NCBI GenBank assembly: GCA_019828545.1
Contig: JACVRA010000488.1
Location: forward strand, 1-64,000
Direction: 5' to 3'
Length of the DNA stretch: 64,000 nucleotides
Source: Paracamarosporium sp. OC-R06-R3
Lineage: Eukaryota > Ascomycota > Dothideomycetes > Pleosporales > Didymosphaeriaceae
The position numbers were made by a program, and so were the translations under genes. The notes beneath the pieces were generated by a model. The model had not been told where the DNA came from, ran no database searches, and worked only from the letters and a program-made list of their open reading frames with translations. Below are positions 22,430 to 34,142 of the stretch, one piece after another. The number at the start of each line of letters is the position of its first letter. Position 1 is the stretch's first letter.

Positions 22430-23046
22430 TTTTTGTAGCCGTACAACTCTCTCAGATATAGATGCGTATCGCCTGGCGAACAGCTACTGCTACGGCGTGT
22501 CAATCTTTTAATCAATTTTCCCCACGCATAATTAGCGCGCGCATTTTGTAGCAATAATTCCTTCCGATGTCAACATCTTCTAGTCTCGCCTCGCATATCA
22601 GCTACCAGGATAGGAGCGACATCATCGCGCGCATGCCCACGCCACTACCATAGGCGGCAGTATCCCCTAACACACCTCCCCACGGAATGTTCGACTTCTA
22701 TACCGGACTGAGATTGAGGTGGTAAATGCTGCGAGCCTGTTGGACGGATTTTTGGCAGTGCTTATCTAGATCGTTAACGGTTGGGCTAGTAGGCGATGTT
22801 GTCTTTGGACCTGGGTATTGCGTTATTGACTCGAACAACACAACTGCCGAATCATGCGATCTTGACGCGGTTGCAGTTCCGCACAGTTCGGTTCGTACGA
22901 AGTGGAACAATAGCTCATAAACTAGTTGGATAGCATGGATTAAACGACGAAAAGCATGATATATCCGATCTTACCCGCGCGCATCTCCGTTACACGCATA
23001 TCGTATCTCAACATCTCTTACCCTGTACCACAAAATTCTAGGAAAC
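22430..23046. promoter_or_regulatory. Divergent promoter of the transporter and dioxygenase genes
   Basis: 617 bases between two start codons facing outward. No operator could be identified by eye. A shared control region would suit a two-gene catabolic unit. Confidence 0.5.
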
Positions 23047-24133
23047 ATGCCGTCCACCGAGAACACCAACGCCCTACCAGCCTACTTCATTGGGCATGCC
23101 GGAGTGGGCCTTCTTTTCAAAGATTCGGACAACAATCGCACCGTGCAGAACAACCTCAGAGAAATTGGAAAAGAAATCCTTGCGCTTGCACCTCGTCCAA
23201 AGGCTGCCATCATCTTCAGTGGGCATTTCGAAGCGAGTGAGATCCATGGCCCAGGGGTAATCGAAGGCAAGTAATTATCTTTTATATTGTTCAGATATTA
23301 ATGAAGGTGCGTAGTGAACGTGAAGCGCAATACGCCCATCCTTGTACGTTTACTCCCTTGAGGTTGGAGGCATAACCAACAAAATTAGCATGACTTCGTC
23401 AATGACTTCCATGACTCCCATCCGTACGTCTACGAGTATGAATGGCCGCATCAAGATGCACCGGAACTCGCGACATTTGTATGGAAACATCTAGTTGACT
23501 CAGGTATAAAAGCCAAAAGGGTAGAGCGTGGCGTAGATCACGGGACATGGGTGCCATTCAAAGTCATGTTTCCGCCTGAAGATCCGCTCGACATACCCAT
23601 CATCCAGGTCTCAACATTCCACGGCTACGACCTCGCGAGTCAGATACGATTAGGCGAGGCTATCCAATCTTTGAGGTAAAAAGCATCAGTGCCGTAGTGG
23701 ATTCCGCTGATCTTGGCATTGCAGGCATCAAGGGTTCCTTATCGTAGGCTCAGGAATGGTAGTCCATTCTTTCGCGTCGATAGCGGAGATCGTACAAGCG
23801 AAGACCGATGAGGATCAAACATTCATGCGAGAAAAGGTTGTGAGAGAAACGAGAACTTTCGATAAACAGCTTCGCTATGCTTTGGCCCATCAAGACTCGG
23901 TGAAAAGACAAGAAGCTCTTTTGCAGCTGGAACAGTTGCCGGAGTTCAAGCACTCGCACCCGACGGTCGAGGTAAATCAGAGCTGTAGTCTTATCTTTTA
24001 CACGTGCTGATTGTGGTAGCATTTCACCCCACTTCTTGTGGCCGCGGGGGCGGCAAGGAATTCCTATGCCCAACCTCTTGGAGACGACGTGATAGAACCG
24101 GGCTTCTCCTACTTGAATGTTAGATTTGGTTGA
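23047..24133 (+). CDS. LigB-family extradiol ring-cleavage dioxygenase (DODA type)
   Basis: Five exons (23047-23266, 23315-23343, 23389-23675, 23725-23971, 24020-24133) give 298 residues, normal for the single-chain DODA/YgiD group. The first intron must use a GC donor (G|GCAAGT) to give GVIEVNVKRNTPILHDF. Candidate metal ligands are the His in FIGHAGVG, FSGHFEAS and VDHGTWVPF. A further conserved stretch is FLIVGSGMVVHSF, and the end reads HFTPLLVAAGAA. Relatives open catecholic rings, for example DOPA or gallate-type substrates, with non-haem iron or zinc. Divergence from an organic-acid transporter fits aromatic catabolism; the actual substrate is unknown. Confidence 0.9.
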
Positions 24134-27100
24134 ACTCGAACGAAGGGTAGGTAGTTGAGCGAATGATCACATCTCTTGTAAAAAGGTGGAGTATTCTCTT
24201 GTCATTGTGAACGTCATGCCGCCGTGGAACTATACGACTGTAAGTTGCCACCCTACGTTCTCTCGCCACCAGACTCGCGACTTCTTTTGTTATACTCTTC
24301 CTTGAGTCACAATGCTTGTATAGGGTTGATCCTTGCAGCCCTTGCTCGTTAAGCTTCTCCTCGGGCTCAGAATCTCGTCCATGTCTCCCAAGCTCGGCAG
24401 ACTGTTCCGAGACAGGTTATTTGGTCCATCTCCTGGTTCAGCTTTTTACAGGTGCAACTCTTTTCGTTTCTCAATATGAGTTGTTCCAGAGGCATCATGT
24501 GGCGCTTGTCTTCGCATCTTCCTCCCTCGTCAAGCGCAACGTAATCAGATTGCAAGGATACCCTCTGTCCGGCCCTCACGATCGAAGCCGTTGTAATGTT
24601 CCATATTCTTACGGGTGCATTCAAGATTGTCGTAATCGGAAGACTCACTTACTTCGTTGCCATGGAGTTAGATAACATCCAGATCAATACGATATAACTG
24701 TGCAAAAGGATTATCCTACCGTTAACAAACAATATAACACGTTACCCGGGCTTACTCGTCCTTAATCTAGCATCATAAATTTCCACCGAGGCGTCTATTT
24801 CTCACAATGGATCTACCGAGTGTGAGCCCTGATTCGTGCTTTCCTTCGCCTTGATCGTAATGAAGTTTTACAGAATCTAGAACTAATATATTTCCAATAT
24901 TTTACAAACTATTAACCTCGTCAAACCGATTTGCGGGGAAAGATAAAATACATATTGATATGAATTCGGAAACTTAACAGGTGTTTCTAGGTGGAATTTT
25001 CAATGGCGAGACGGTCGCTGTTCAACCACTTGCAAGATTCCCATTTGATGAGAACATGGTGCTGTGATTTGGTATCAGGGGAGAAGTCCTTTGATCTCTG
25101 TACGTTGTGTGCAATCGAAGTGCTATCATCAATCATACGAATTGTATAGTGTATTTAATTGTCTTATATCTAGCCTCCCTTCGCGCCGTCATCTTATTTT
25201 ATAAGTCCAGAGTAGATAGGAGGCTTCTTTGACGCATTTTGGATCCAGGTAAGGCGATGCCTTGGGTCATTTGTCCTGTACTATGCTAGTATGATTACAC
25301 ACGTCCTCGAAATCCCTTTAAGCAGCATTAGCAAACCTATCATCGACAGTAAGTGCACTTATAATGGTTGTAGAAGACATAGTGAATGTCCTCTCCGCTG
25401 TGTGTAATACTGCTTTGGGAAAATCGCGGGTCGCATCGCTATCTAATCTCGTAACCTTGACCTTGGCTTGCTTATGGTCGCATGCTTTTTGGGGTGCATA
25501 AACCCTTTCTCGAAGACTACGGTCAATGAATCAAGCATAATTGAGACTGTATTGAGAATAGTGATGCAATGTGTATGGCTTATTGTGTCAACAAGACACC
25601 TACCATGTCTACTGCAGACAAGAGCCTGTTGGCCCCAATCCCATCGAGCAAGCACTAGGCTTATATATGTTCCTCCACCTTCCTGCATCTTCCATTAGTC
25701 TTCCACTTAACAATCAACTTGTTCACCTACTTTTATATGTCCAACTTTGCACGATACTTTCAACATACATCACCGTCAGTCAAGAAGCTCCCTGTACCTT
25801 TTACCCCTGTAATGACACATCAAAGCAGGATTTTGAGAGCTGAAACATAGACGCATCAATTGTATTCACCGCTGAGGGCACAAGACGAACTCAGGCACTC
25901 TAATTCTATATTCCGGGCCAAAACCCGCGTTAACGCATGCTCTAGCATCTTCTTTTGTTGGTTATTTATTTCGCTTTGCTTTCCGATCTTACAAATCCGA
26001 GTAACCGGGTTCCATCGCTTGCTAGCCACATGCCCTTGCCAGCTCATTCAACTAGCCGGCTATATGTGCTATTGTACACTATCACATACCGTCTGTGGAT
26101 AAGTCGAGATTAGAATCCCTACTTATACCACTTATGGTCGTCATAGAGCGCAAGTATACACATAGAGAGCCTGGACAGTGTAATCATGTGAGCGAGCTGC
26201 GGAACCCCCACACCTGGACTTCCAGGTGACTGGTCTTCAGAAACATTTCTCTTTCCGGTTAGCGCATTCTGTACTTCCCTTGGCATTTACCACCATCGGT
26301 GAACGGCACCATCACCTGCACAACTCGCTTTCTACTAGGTAGGAAACGATGAAAATGAGTGCTATGTTCTATTCCATGCATCTCGATAGGTGAATGACTT
26401 TGGATGCACGCGATCATACTCCGGTGTCAACTTGGACAAGCGGCCAGTCCACCCTATGGCGCATACAACACTTCCGCGAGTGGAATGCTACATCTCGAAC
26501 ACGATAGAGATATCTGGTGTGATAGGCTCCTGAGTTTCACAAGACGCCTGCATACGAGACTTCCGAAAAGGGTCTCCGTGGAGGTGGCTAGCGACCGCGA
26601 CGTTCGAAACAAATGGGCTTCGTTCACAAAGCTGCATTGTTAGCAAGGCCAAGCACGAGCAAATGTGTCACATCTGTTTTCTCCTGCTTCTACGAGAAGT
26701 GGAAGGGGTGCCGAAGCTCGTGAGCAACGAGTGTTCAAGAAACACCACGCGCCTGGATAACTTAATCGACTTTTGGTAAAGCGATCCTCAATCTCTGCGA
26801 TAACGTGGTTCATCATGCACTGATACATCGCAGAATGAGCGAGGTGACGTTTACATATGTTCATGGTTGGTTTAGTAGCAATGATGGCAGACTTCGGCAT
26901 CCCTTGCTCATGCTTGTCTTCCGAGCACCGCTTACCCACCTTGAGCATTCCTCTGCTTACTACCAGCGTAAAAGGCAAGGTACCTCCCCTGACGCGAACG
27001 CGCGTTGAAGACGCGACCTTGCCGAATTCCAACAATCCAAGGAAAAGATGGCTGTATCGGAGCGAAGGTCTTCAATATGTCCGCTCCCTTTTGTCCCCGC

Positions 27101-27207
27101 GATCATCTTCTCATACGACTGCGCAAGTTGACTCAACTGCGGTAAGATACAACTTAACTAAATCTCAGATGAACATGTTTTGCTAAGGGATAGCTAGAGT
27201 CACCACC
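24134..27207. other. Three-kilobase gene-poor region
   Basis: No supported gene. A plus-strand frame at 24316-24675 contains a membrane-like stretch (LVHLLVQLFTGATLFVSQYE), and another frame near 24590-24690 reads EAVVMFHILTGAFKIVVIGR before a stop. These could be broken remains of a membrane-protein gene. The central part, 24690-26100, looks AT-richer. No transposon ends or long repeats were seen. Confidence 0.4.
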
Positions 27208-30200
27208 ATGCAGCTGGCGGCTTTCTTTTGCCTCCTGGCAACCGCGGCCGCGACATCGCCTCAAGTCAACTTTCCTCTAGGATTGCAATTGCCGCCCGTC
27301 GCGCGGGTTGGGAAAGCGTATAACTTCCAGTTTGCCACTACGACATTTCAGCCGAACCCAGACCAGCTTGTGTATTCGATAGCTGGCGGTCCATCGTGGC
27401 TGCGCATTCATAGCGAGAACAGAACGCTCTGGGGTACTCCGGAAGCAAAAGATACTGGAACGGCGAGGTTTACGATCGTCGCAGCCGGCGAGGCTGGCGC
27501 AGTAGCCAGTATGGATTCGCAGCTGCCCGTTGAGAAAGACGAGGGTCCCAAGGCCAATGCGAACATCTCGGAGGCCCTCTCAAAAGCAGGGCAACTATCT
27601 GGACCACGCAGCCTCACCCTTCAATCCTCAAAGTCATTCGAGATAGTTCTTGGGCAAGATACCTTCCAGGCGAATGGTGAAAAGCTCTCCTACCACACCA
27701 CCCTTACGGACCATACGCCGCTGCCTTCATGGATCAAGTTCGATGCGCAAAGGCTACGCTATTCCGGCACAACACCATCAGTGGCCAATCCGCAGACATT
27801 GGAGATCCTTCTTATCGCTTCTGATGTGCCTGACTATGCGGCAGCATCGATAACGTTCAGTCTAGTTGTCAGTAATCACGTGCTGCTCTTCAAGCCGTCA
27901 GTACAGACTTTGAATGTTTCCAAAGGAGAACACGTGGATATTAAAGGACTGAAAGACATGGTTCTTTTGGATAATGCCCCTATCCGTGATACAGATATTA
28001 AATCTGTTAGCGCCAATGTCCCGAAATGGCTGTCTTTCGATACCCACTCGCTTGACATCAGTGGGAGTCCACCTTCTGGTCTCATGTCCCAAAACATCTC
28101 GGTTGTTGTGCATGACACATTCGGGGATGTAGCGGAACATTCGATCCATCTTTCGTTCTCCTCTGAACTGTTCGTCAGCGAGATTGGCCCCCTGAACATT
28201 ACTCCTGGTGTCTATCTTGACCAACGCATACCAAAATCGATTTTGACACTAGATAGTGAAACAATCTCGTTGGAGTTTGGTAAACTAAACAAATGGCTCA
28301 CTTTTGATCCAGAGACGATGATAGTATCGGGCATTCTACCAGAGGACACCGCAGCTTGTTCGGTCGAAGGGACCATAACTGCGACATCTTCGGACGGCAA
28401 AACGAAAGATACACAGACCTTTCAGATCAACATACTCTTGACCGATACAAACGATCCCTCCAAGCTTGCGAACCAAAGGACGAACGGAGACTCTGGCGCA
28501 GAACATGGAGCACACTCGAACACTGAGTCGTCACGGAAAAAGACTGGTATCATTGTCGGTGGCGTACTATCGGCATTGTTTGCTGCAGCTATTTTCGTTA
28601 TTCTTTTCATGTCCTTATGCCGACGGCGGAGGAAACAAGACAAGAGTTATATCAATCCAAGTGGTAGTCCGCGCAAGACAGATATTTCACGTCCGATACC
28701 TATCGCTGCAGGATGGGGAGAGGTTGACAGAGCAGATGATGATGATATCGAGAAAGGAAAACTAGACGAGTCACCTCCTCGGATGACTGAGCGGGCTCCT
28801 CAACTCTGCTTCCCACTGGCCACGACAAGGAAAGTATGCCACTCACGCGATACCTCTTTGGATGAGCGAGCCGATAATCTATTCACTGCTTTGCACAAGT
28901 CTTTGGCTTTTGAGGCGGCAAAGGAGCCAATCCACCATCCCCATGACTCGATGAAAATACCAACAGACATGGCACGAAAGAAGTCGGCAGGCTCACCCAC
29001 TTTAGAGCGAAAAGGTACAATTGACACTTCTAAAGAAACCAGTAAAGAAGCCACCCGGCGTAACTCAGGGCCACCAGTCAATCGACGCTCGACAGGGCGT
29101 GGTCATGGACGCCACAGACACTCACCGTCACGCAGCACCAATGTCTCAGCCGCACAGCGAACCTTGAGTACATGCTCACAAACTACTGCATTGTCAACTG
29201 TACCATCTGCTTTCCCACAGCCATCAAAAGCTCACCATACTACACATTACACGATACCGGCCGAAAAACGCCAGAGCATACGACCAGTCGTCCCTTCTGT
29301 GTACGAGAGCCCTGAGCGAATCGAGCGTTTGCTCGATCGCCGAACAATTGACGAGAAGCGCCACAGCTACATTCGAAAACGCGCTTCAGCTCAGCAGTCG
29401 CCCCTTTTCGCCGGTTCCCGCGTCTCATCATCGAGCTACAAATCGCCCCCTGGCTTCATAGGCGATTCAAGTCCGGCATCGAAGTCACCTTCAAAATTAC
29501 CGACCCCATCTAACACAGTCAAGCCAAGTGACACTGTCCTCCGCTCAAACAACACGCTGCCCGAAAGCCTTCGTATTCGAAAGTCTACCGATACACCTTC
29601 GCCAGCTGCTATCAACTTTGATTTTTCTAGGAGTCTTAGGAAGAACAAACCGTCGATTGGCTTTCTTCGCAGACACATGGATACTACTTCGACGAAGAGC
29701 ACCGAACCAGATGAAGCACTGACACCTTCAACCCGGCCAGGAACTGCTATACAACAGCCAACAAGCGTAGGTAGCCACACATCCTCACAGGCAAGTCTTC
29801 GCGGTCCAAAGATGAGGGAAACATTCAACAAGACTTTGGGCGAAGAAGTATTTAAGGATATGGAACTGAGCGAGAGCAACTACTCCAGCGAAGAAGAAGA
29901 CATCGCCGATGCGGAACGACGTAACACGCTCAAGCCGAGCGACTCAGTCAGGAACTGGATCGGACCGTTGAAGATCGAGAAGCTCGACGACAAGACAGCA
30001 CGCAACAGCAAGCGCGACAGCAAACGTAACAGCAAGCGGAGCAGCAAGGCCCTCAAGCGCGCAAACGAACGCGATCCCACGCCCTTCTACCGCGCCGACC
30101 TCCTCGAGCACGGCGGCAAGGAAAACGTAGACTCATCCATATACAGCCTCGCCACCGACAACCCATCCAAGACAACCCTAACACCAGCGCCCAAGCAAAA

Positions 30201-31122
30201 ACGCACATCGACCTCTTCGCTCACCCGCCCCAGAACATCCATCAGCCACCGCCCCAAGCTGCACTCGCGCAACTTCTCCCGCACAGTCACGCGCTCCCCA
30301 TCCAAGCGCAGCAGCAGGACCTCGTCGCACCCTCTCCCGCGCATCCCCTCCACCAAAGAACGCCACTCCCGCAAATCCCTCCACTCGCGCTCCCAATCCC
30401 ACCAGTCGACCTCGCGGCCCCTGAAGAAGCCGCGGGACCGCTCCCGCACCCAGTCAGGCGCCTACCCGCGCTTCGCAGAGTCCCCCTCGCTGCTCCACGA
30501 CATCAAAGCGGGCGACAACCGCAGCAGCACCATCACGGCGCGGCCGCGGAAGAGCACGGCGGAGTCGTCGACGACGACGGAGCGCGACGGCGCGGGCAAC
30601 GTCGTCGGGTACGGCGAGGACGAGGCGCCGCGCATCGAGGAGGTGCGCAGGGAGAGCATTGGGATTGGGGTTGGGGTCGGCGGCGGAGCAGGCGCGGGCT
30701 CGGCGCACAGGCAGTCGAAGCTTGCACAGGTGCATTTGCATAGTTCGCCGTTCTATCATTCCAAGCGGGACACGGCTGTGCCTTCTCCCAGGCCGGTGAC
30801 GCCCGTGCAGGATGCGCCTGCGAATGTAGGCTTGGGGCTGTCGTTGTTGGAGGGCGGTCTGGAGGCTGAGGATGCGACGCCGGGGCCGGAGAGCGCGGCG
30901 AAGGGGTCGTCTGTGGGGGAGAGGACGCCGTTGAGTGTGCTGGATGATGGGAATGGGGGGAGTCCGGAGAGGCTGAGGGTGGTGGAGGGGAAGGGGAAGA
31001 GGCCGGTTAGTGTGGAGGTTGACGAGGAGATGCAGAAGAAGAAGGGGTTTGGGAGTTTGAAAGGCGTGTTGGGTAGGGGGTCGAGTATCTGGAAGAGCAG
31101 GGAGTCGAAGGCTTTTCTTTGA
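27208..31122 (+). CDS. AXL2: Axl2-like transmembrane protein with cadherin-like repeats
   Basis: A single exon of 1304 residues. Residues 1-17 are a signal peptide. The outer part (about 20-410) contains four dystroglycan/cadherin-like beta domains with the recurring pattern P-x-W-L/I-x-F/I plus SG/GT: GGPSWLRIHSENRTLWGTP, LPSWIKFDAQRLRYSGT, VPKWLSFDTHSLDISGS, LNKWLTFDPETMIVSGI. One membrane span lies at about 446-470 (IIVGGVLSALFAAAIFVILF), followed by an RRRRK stop-transfer signal. The ~830-residue cytosolic tail is Ser/Arg/Lys-rich and mostly disordered. The architecture matches Axl2/Bud10, which marks axial bud sites and recruits septins. In filamentous fungi homologues act in septation or conidiation; which applies here is unknown. 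Confidence 0.88.
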   Translation: MQLAAFFCLLATAAATSPQVNFPLGLQLPPVARVGKAYNFQFATTTFQPNPDQLVYSIAGGPSWLRIHSENRTLWGTPEAKDTGTARFTIVAAGEAGAVASMDSQLPVEKDEGPKANANISEALSKAGQLSGPRSLTLQSSKSFEIVLGQDTFQANGEKLSYHTTLTDHTPLPSWIKFDAQRLRYSGTTPSVANPQTLEILLIASDVPDYAAASITFSLVVSNHVLLFKPSVQTLNVSKGEHVDIKGLKDMVLLDNAPIRDTDIKSVSANVPKWLSFDTHSLDISGSPPSGLMSQNISVVVHDTFGDVAEHSIHLSFSSELFVSEIGPLNITPGVYLDQRIPKSILTLDSETISLEFGKLNKWLTFDPETMIVSGILPEDTAACSVEGTITATSSDGKTKDTQTFQINILLTDTNDPSKLANQRTNGDSGAEHGAHSNTESSRKKTGIIVGGVLSALFAAAIFVILFMSLCRRRRKQDKSYINPSGSPRKTDISRPIPIAAGWGEVDRADDDDIEKGKLDESPPRMTERAPQLCFPLATTRKVCHSRDTSLDERADNLFTALHKSLAFEAAKEPIHHPHDSMKIPTDMARKKSAGSPTLERKGTIDTSKETSKEATRRNSGPPVNRRSTGRGHGRHRHSPSRSTNVSAAQRTLSTCSQTTALSTVPSAFPQPSKAHHTTHYTIPAEKRQSIRPVVPSVYESPERIERLLDRRTIDEKRHSYIRKRASAQQSPLFAGSRVSSSSYKSPPGFIGDSSPASKSPSKLPTPSNTVKPSDTVLRSNNTLPESLRIRKSTDTPSPAAINFDFSRSLRKNKPSIGFLRRHMDTTSTKSTEPDEALTPSTRPGTAIQQPTSVGSHTSSQASLRGPKMRETFNKTLGEEVFKDMELSESNYSSEEEDIADAERRNTLKPSDSVRNWIGPLKIEKLDDKTARNSKRDSKRNSKRSSKALKRANERDPTPFYRADLLEHGGKENVDSSIYSLATDNPSKTTLTPAPKQKRTSTSSLTRPRTSISHRPKLHSRNFSRTVTRSPSKRSSRTSSHPLPRIPSTKERHSRKSLHSRSQSHQSTSRPLKKPRDRSRTQSGAYPRFAESPSLLHDIKAGDNRSSTITARPRKSTAESSTTTERDGAGNVVGYGEDEAPRIEEVRRESIGIGVGVGGGAGAGSAHRQSKLAQVHLHSSPFYHSKRDTAVPSPRPVTPVQDAPANVGLGLSLLEGGLEAEDATPGPESAAKGSSVGERTPLSVLDDGNGGSPERLRVVEGKGKRPVSVEVDEEMQKKKGFGSLKGVLGRGSSIWKSRESKAFL

Positions 31123-31414
31123 TTGATTGTGTAGAGACTCGGGTCAAGATGGTGGACGGGTGAACCATTTCGTATTTGTCATCGGCTTTGGACTTCTGCG
31201 GATCGAGGGGAATACTGGTGTGTTTTCGGTCATGCGAGTAACAAGATGTTCGGATCTGGTTCTTTTTTCTTTTCCATAAGCAATGATATATTCATCTCTT
31301 GTAGTTAGATACTCCGTGGCTTTCGTGGCTCATTATATGCAAACCGAAATCCTATCTGAAACGCCTTTTGACATGCAATGCCGGCTCAGGTCTTATGCGC
31401 TGGCAACCATCCGT

Positions 31415-32414
31415 CTACAACTGTATATCGTTGTTGAGTAGCCGCACCTCCTCGCCCGGCTTGAATGCTGGCAAGCCAATGTATGGGCATCCGTCACATC
31501 TGAATGCGTCGCCTAATGCACAGTTTCCGCAGCTGCCGACCTTGCCTTGGACAGTGAAATCCACTTCGGTAAGGTCGTCGGCTCCCAACTTCATCGTGTT
31601 TAATGCTTTATCGGCGCTGGCACGCCTCGCAGCGTCTTCGGCTTCGAGCTTCTCCTTCATGCCGCAAGTGCAGTCTTTGCATGCGCGACGCCGCTTTCCG
31701 GCCTTGGGTCGGCACTCGGGCGCTGATAATTGTCAGTTTATTTCAAAATATATGAGGTTTCCGGATCAACTTACGTTGAATGATTGGGCGAGCCATGTCT
31801 TCCTCTGTGATCAGGTCGTCCTCGTCAATAAGATCATCATCTTCCCCAGTGATGATCTCAGCGTCCAGGTCGTCGCTAAAGTCAACAAAGCCTACTCCGA
31901 CGGGCTGTACAGGTTGTGCTTGTTCGCGCTTGCCGTTGAGGTTGAGTGGCACTGCACCATTACCGTTGGTTGTACCGTTCACTCCGTTTGTGCCGTTTGC
32001 TTTCTTTCTCAGCTTGAGAGGTATCGATACGCTCTCGACCTCTTCAGGCTTCATCATGCCGTCCACGCCGTCAACCAAACCAGCCAGGATAGCCTCAGTC
32101 TTCTCAGCGCCACCAGCCGACCCAAAGACACCATCCTGACTCCTCAGCAAGCCGCCTGCTTTGAGTGCACCGACGACTTTGTTCATGACGTTTCTGTCGA
32201 GCAACTTGTGACTCTCGCGCGTGGTGCCGTCGGCGTCGGTGAGCAGGAGCACAACATCGTAGGTGGAGGATGGGAGCTGAACGAGTCCTGCGGCAAGGCG
32301 ATCTAGCATCTGCAGGTCGGCGGAGGAGCGGTGGTGGATCTCATAGACCTTATCGAGCACTTCGGGGTGCGCCGCGATGGACGGGCCTGCGAGGAGAAGC
32401 GTGCGGGCGGCCAT
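31415..32414 (-). CDS. DRE2: Dre2/anamorsin Fe-S cluster assembly protein
   Basis: Exons 32414-31775 and 31722-31415 (53-base phase-1 intron) give 315 residues from the Met of [12 protein letters not shown]. The N-terminal ~150 residues are the methyltransferase-like domain, followed by an acidic linker ([17 protein letters not shown]). The second exon carries both cysteine motifs: [20 protein letters not shown] for the 2Fe-2S site, and [15 protein letters not shown], the CX2C-X7-CX2C twin motif. Dre2 works with Tah18 to pass electrons to the cytosolic iron-sulphur assembly machinery and for ribonucleotide reductase cofactor formation. Longer frames on the opposite strand over this locus are shadows. 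Confidence 0.95.
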
Positions 32415-33448
32415 GGCGGGGCGGGGTCGACTGCGAAAAAGTTGAAATACCACGGCAAGCGTCTTCGTAAAAATGTGGGCAGGCGAAAATAAGTATGGGC
32501 AGTGGGAGGGCGCGAGAATTGTGCGGCGTCGAGAGTGTATTAGCAAGCAGTGTTTCGGTTCGGACCGCGTCGTGCAACTTTTTTAGGACATGGCCTGCGG
32601 CGCCGGCAATGACCAACGAAAGGTGGGCTGAGGGGTGATTCGATGCGTAAGCAGGCATGTCAGGTGACGGCTCGGCGGTCGGCGCGAGCGGGGGGCTCCT
32701 GCTTCAGACGGACCCACTTGCAAAGTCTGGGGTAACGGCAACGGCGCCACCAAAGCTGCTCACGTCGCGCGTCTTGTCCGATGGCTGCCCGGCGCGGCTG
32801 CGTTTGTGTGCTGCGAGCGGCAGAAGCGTCCCCGGCGAGCTCTCCAACGGCTCCGGGGGCACTGCTGGTGGATCCAAAGACATTGTTTATCGTGGCATTG
32901 CTCACACGAGCATCACGCGCTGCCATATGACGTAGCGGCTTCATTCTGAACAGTGCTCAGGCACCGCAGATCACGGTCGCAACTTCTCAATTGCGAACGC
33001 GCTGCATCTCTCGGGCCGCAGCGAGGAAGCCACGACCGATGGCTGCGGCAACCCCTATAAATGCGATGCGGACCGTGTTGCATCAGCTCAGGACCCCGCT
33101 TGCTCGCGTGCTTCTGCCTCTTGCCGCTTTGTGCTCCCTTTGCCCATACATCATTCCACCGCACCCCAAACACTCCACGCTCAACACTTGCCGTCTCGGA
33201 ACTATCTGCCTCTGCTTCATCACCACGTAAACAAGCCCCGCTGCAAGGTACGGCAATCCACCCGCGCTCTCGACCGAGGGTTGACCATCGGTCCGACACT
33301 TGCTGCTATTGGCCCGAGCGAACGTGTCTCGTGATAACTGACTTCCTTCTAGAGCTCTCCCACCGCTGCTCAACTACTTAACTCCCGACTTCCCCTCATC
33401 AACTTCGATCTCCACGCATTCGTCTCACAACCCTACCAACAAACAACA
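32415..33448. other. Divergent intergenic region between DRE2 and the Stf2-like gene
   Basis: About 1 kb with outward-facing neighbours. The last ~100 bases (from about 33350) are pyrimidine-rich then CAA-rich and look like the 5' leader exon of the Stf2-like gene. No other gene is supported. Confidence 0.5.
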
Positions 33449-34142
33449 AGTAAGTGCCGTCGTTCCCTGCACGAGCCGTAGCTTCCATGCCAACTTGATC
33501 TTGTCTGCATGCATTGACAAGCACTCTGAGCGGCATGAACGACCTCAATGCCGTCCCATGTCATACATGCTGGCTGGCTGCTCCTACTCACGAGCTTGAG
33601 TGCTAACCATTGAGCAGTGACCCGCTCTCACAAGTACACTGATCGCGACCATGCCGGCCTCGCTGATGGATCGGCTCATCCTGACGAGCACCTTCCTCGA
33701 TACTTCGCCAAGTCAGGCCATGTAAACGAGGACCCCAACAAAACCAAGAAGAACGGCGGTGGTAAAGGCAATTGGTAAGTCAACCTCCTGTTCTCAGTGC
33801 AAGCTATCGGAGCTACCCCAGCTGTGGGCTCCGGGACCCCGCAATTACGTCAAAGTACACATCCACTCCCTTCTGTGTGACTATACTGACTGTTTGTTTG
33901 TTAACAGGGGCCAAGCCGGTGACGAGGTCGAGGACATGGGCTACAACATAGCCAATGCTCGCCGCCGAAGCAACTCCAGCACGAACCCAACCCGTGACTT
34001 CAAGACCAAGTTCGAGACCATCGAGCCTGAGCCCGTCTTTGAGGAGGAGCTCCATGGCCCCATGGGTGCTGAGCTCGATAAGGAAAGCACAACGTCCAGC
34101 TCCAACACCGTTGAGGAAGAGGACGCCTCGAAGAAATTCTAG
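33449..34142 (+). CDS. Stf2/Tma10-like small protein; start codon split by an intron
   Basis: There is no ATG at the head of the conserved exon. Joining the leader exon ending ...AACAACAA at 33449 to the exon starting TGACCCGC at 33618 creates A|TG, followed by TRSHKYTDRDHAGL. Exons are 33449 (one coding base), 33618-33774 and 33908-34142, giving 130 residues. The intron 33450-33617 has GTAAGT, CTAAC and CAG. The core YFAKSGHVNEDPNKTK ... GGGKGNWGQAGDEVED matches yeast Stf2 and Tma10, small hydrophilic proteins linked to ATP-synthase regulation, desiccation tolerance and ribosome association. The C-terminal half is acidic and disordered, longer than in yeast. The function is assigned by family only. 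Confidence 0.85.

Noticed and set aside
31368..32306. 312-codon plus-strand frame over DRE2
   Set aside because: It lies antisense to a clearly conserved two-exon Dre2 gene and has no domain of its own.
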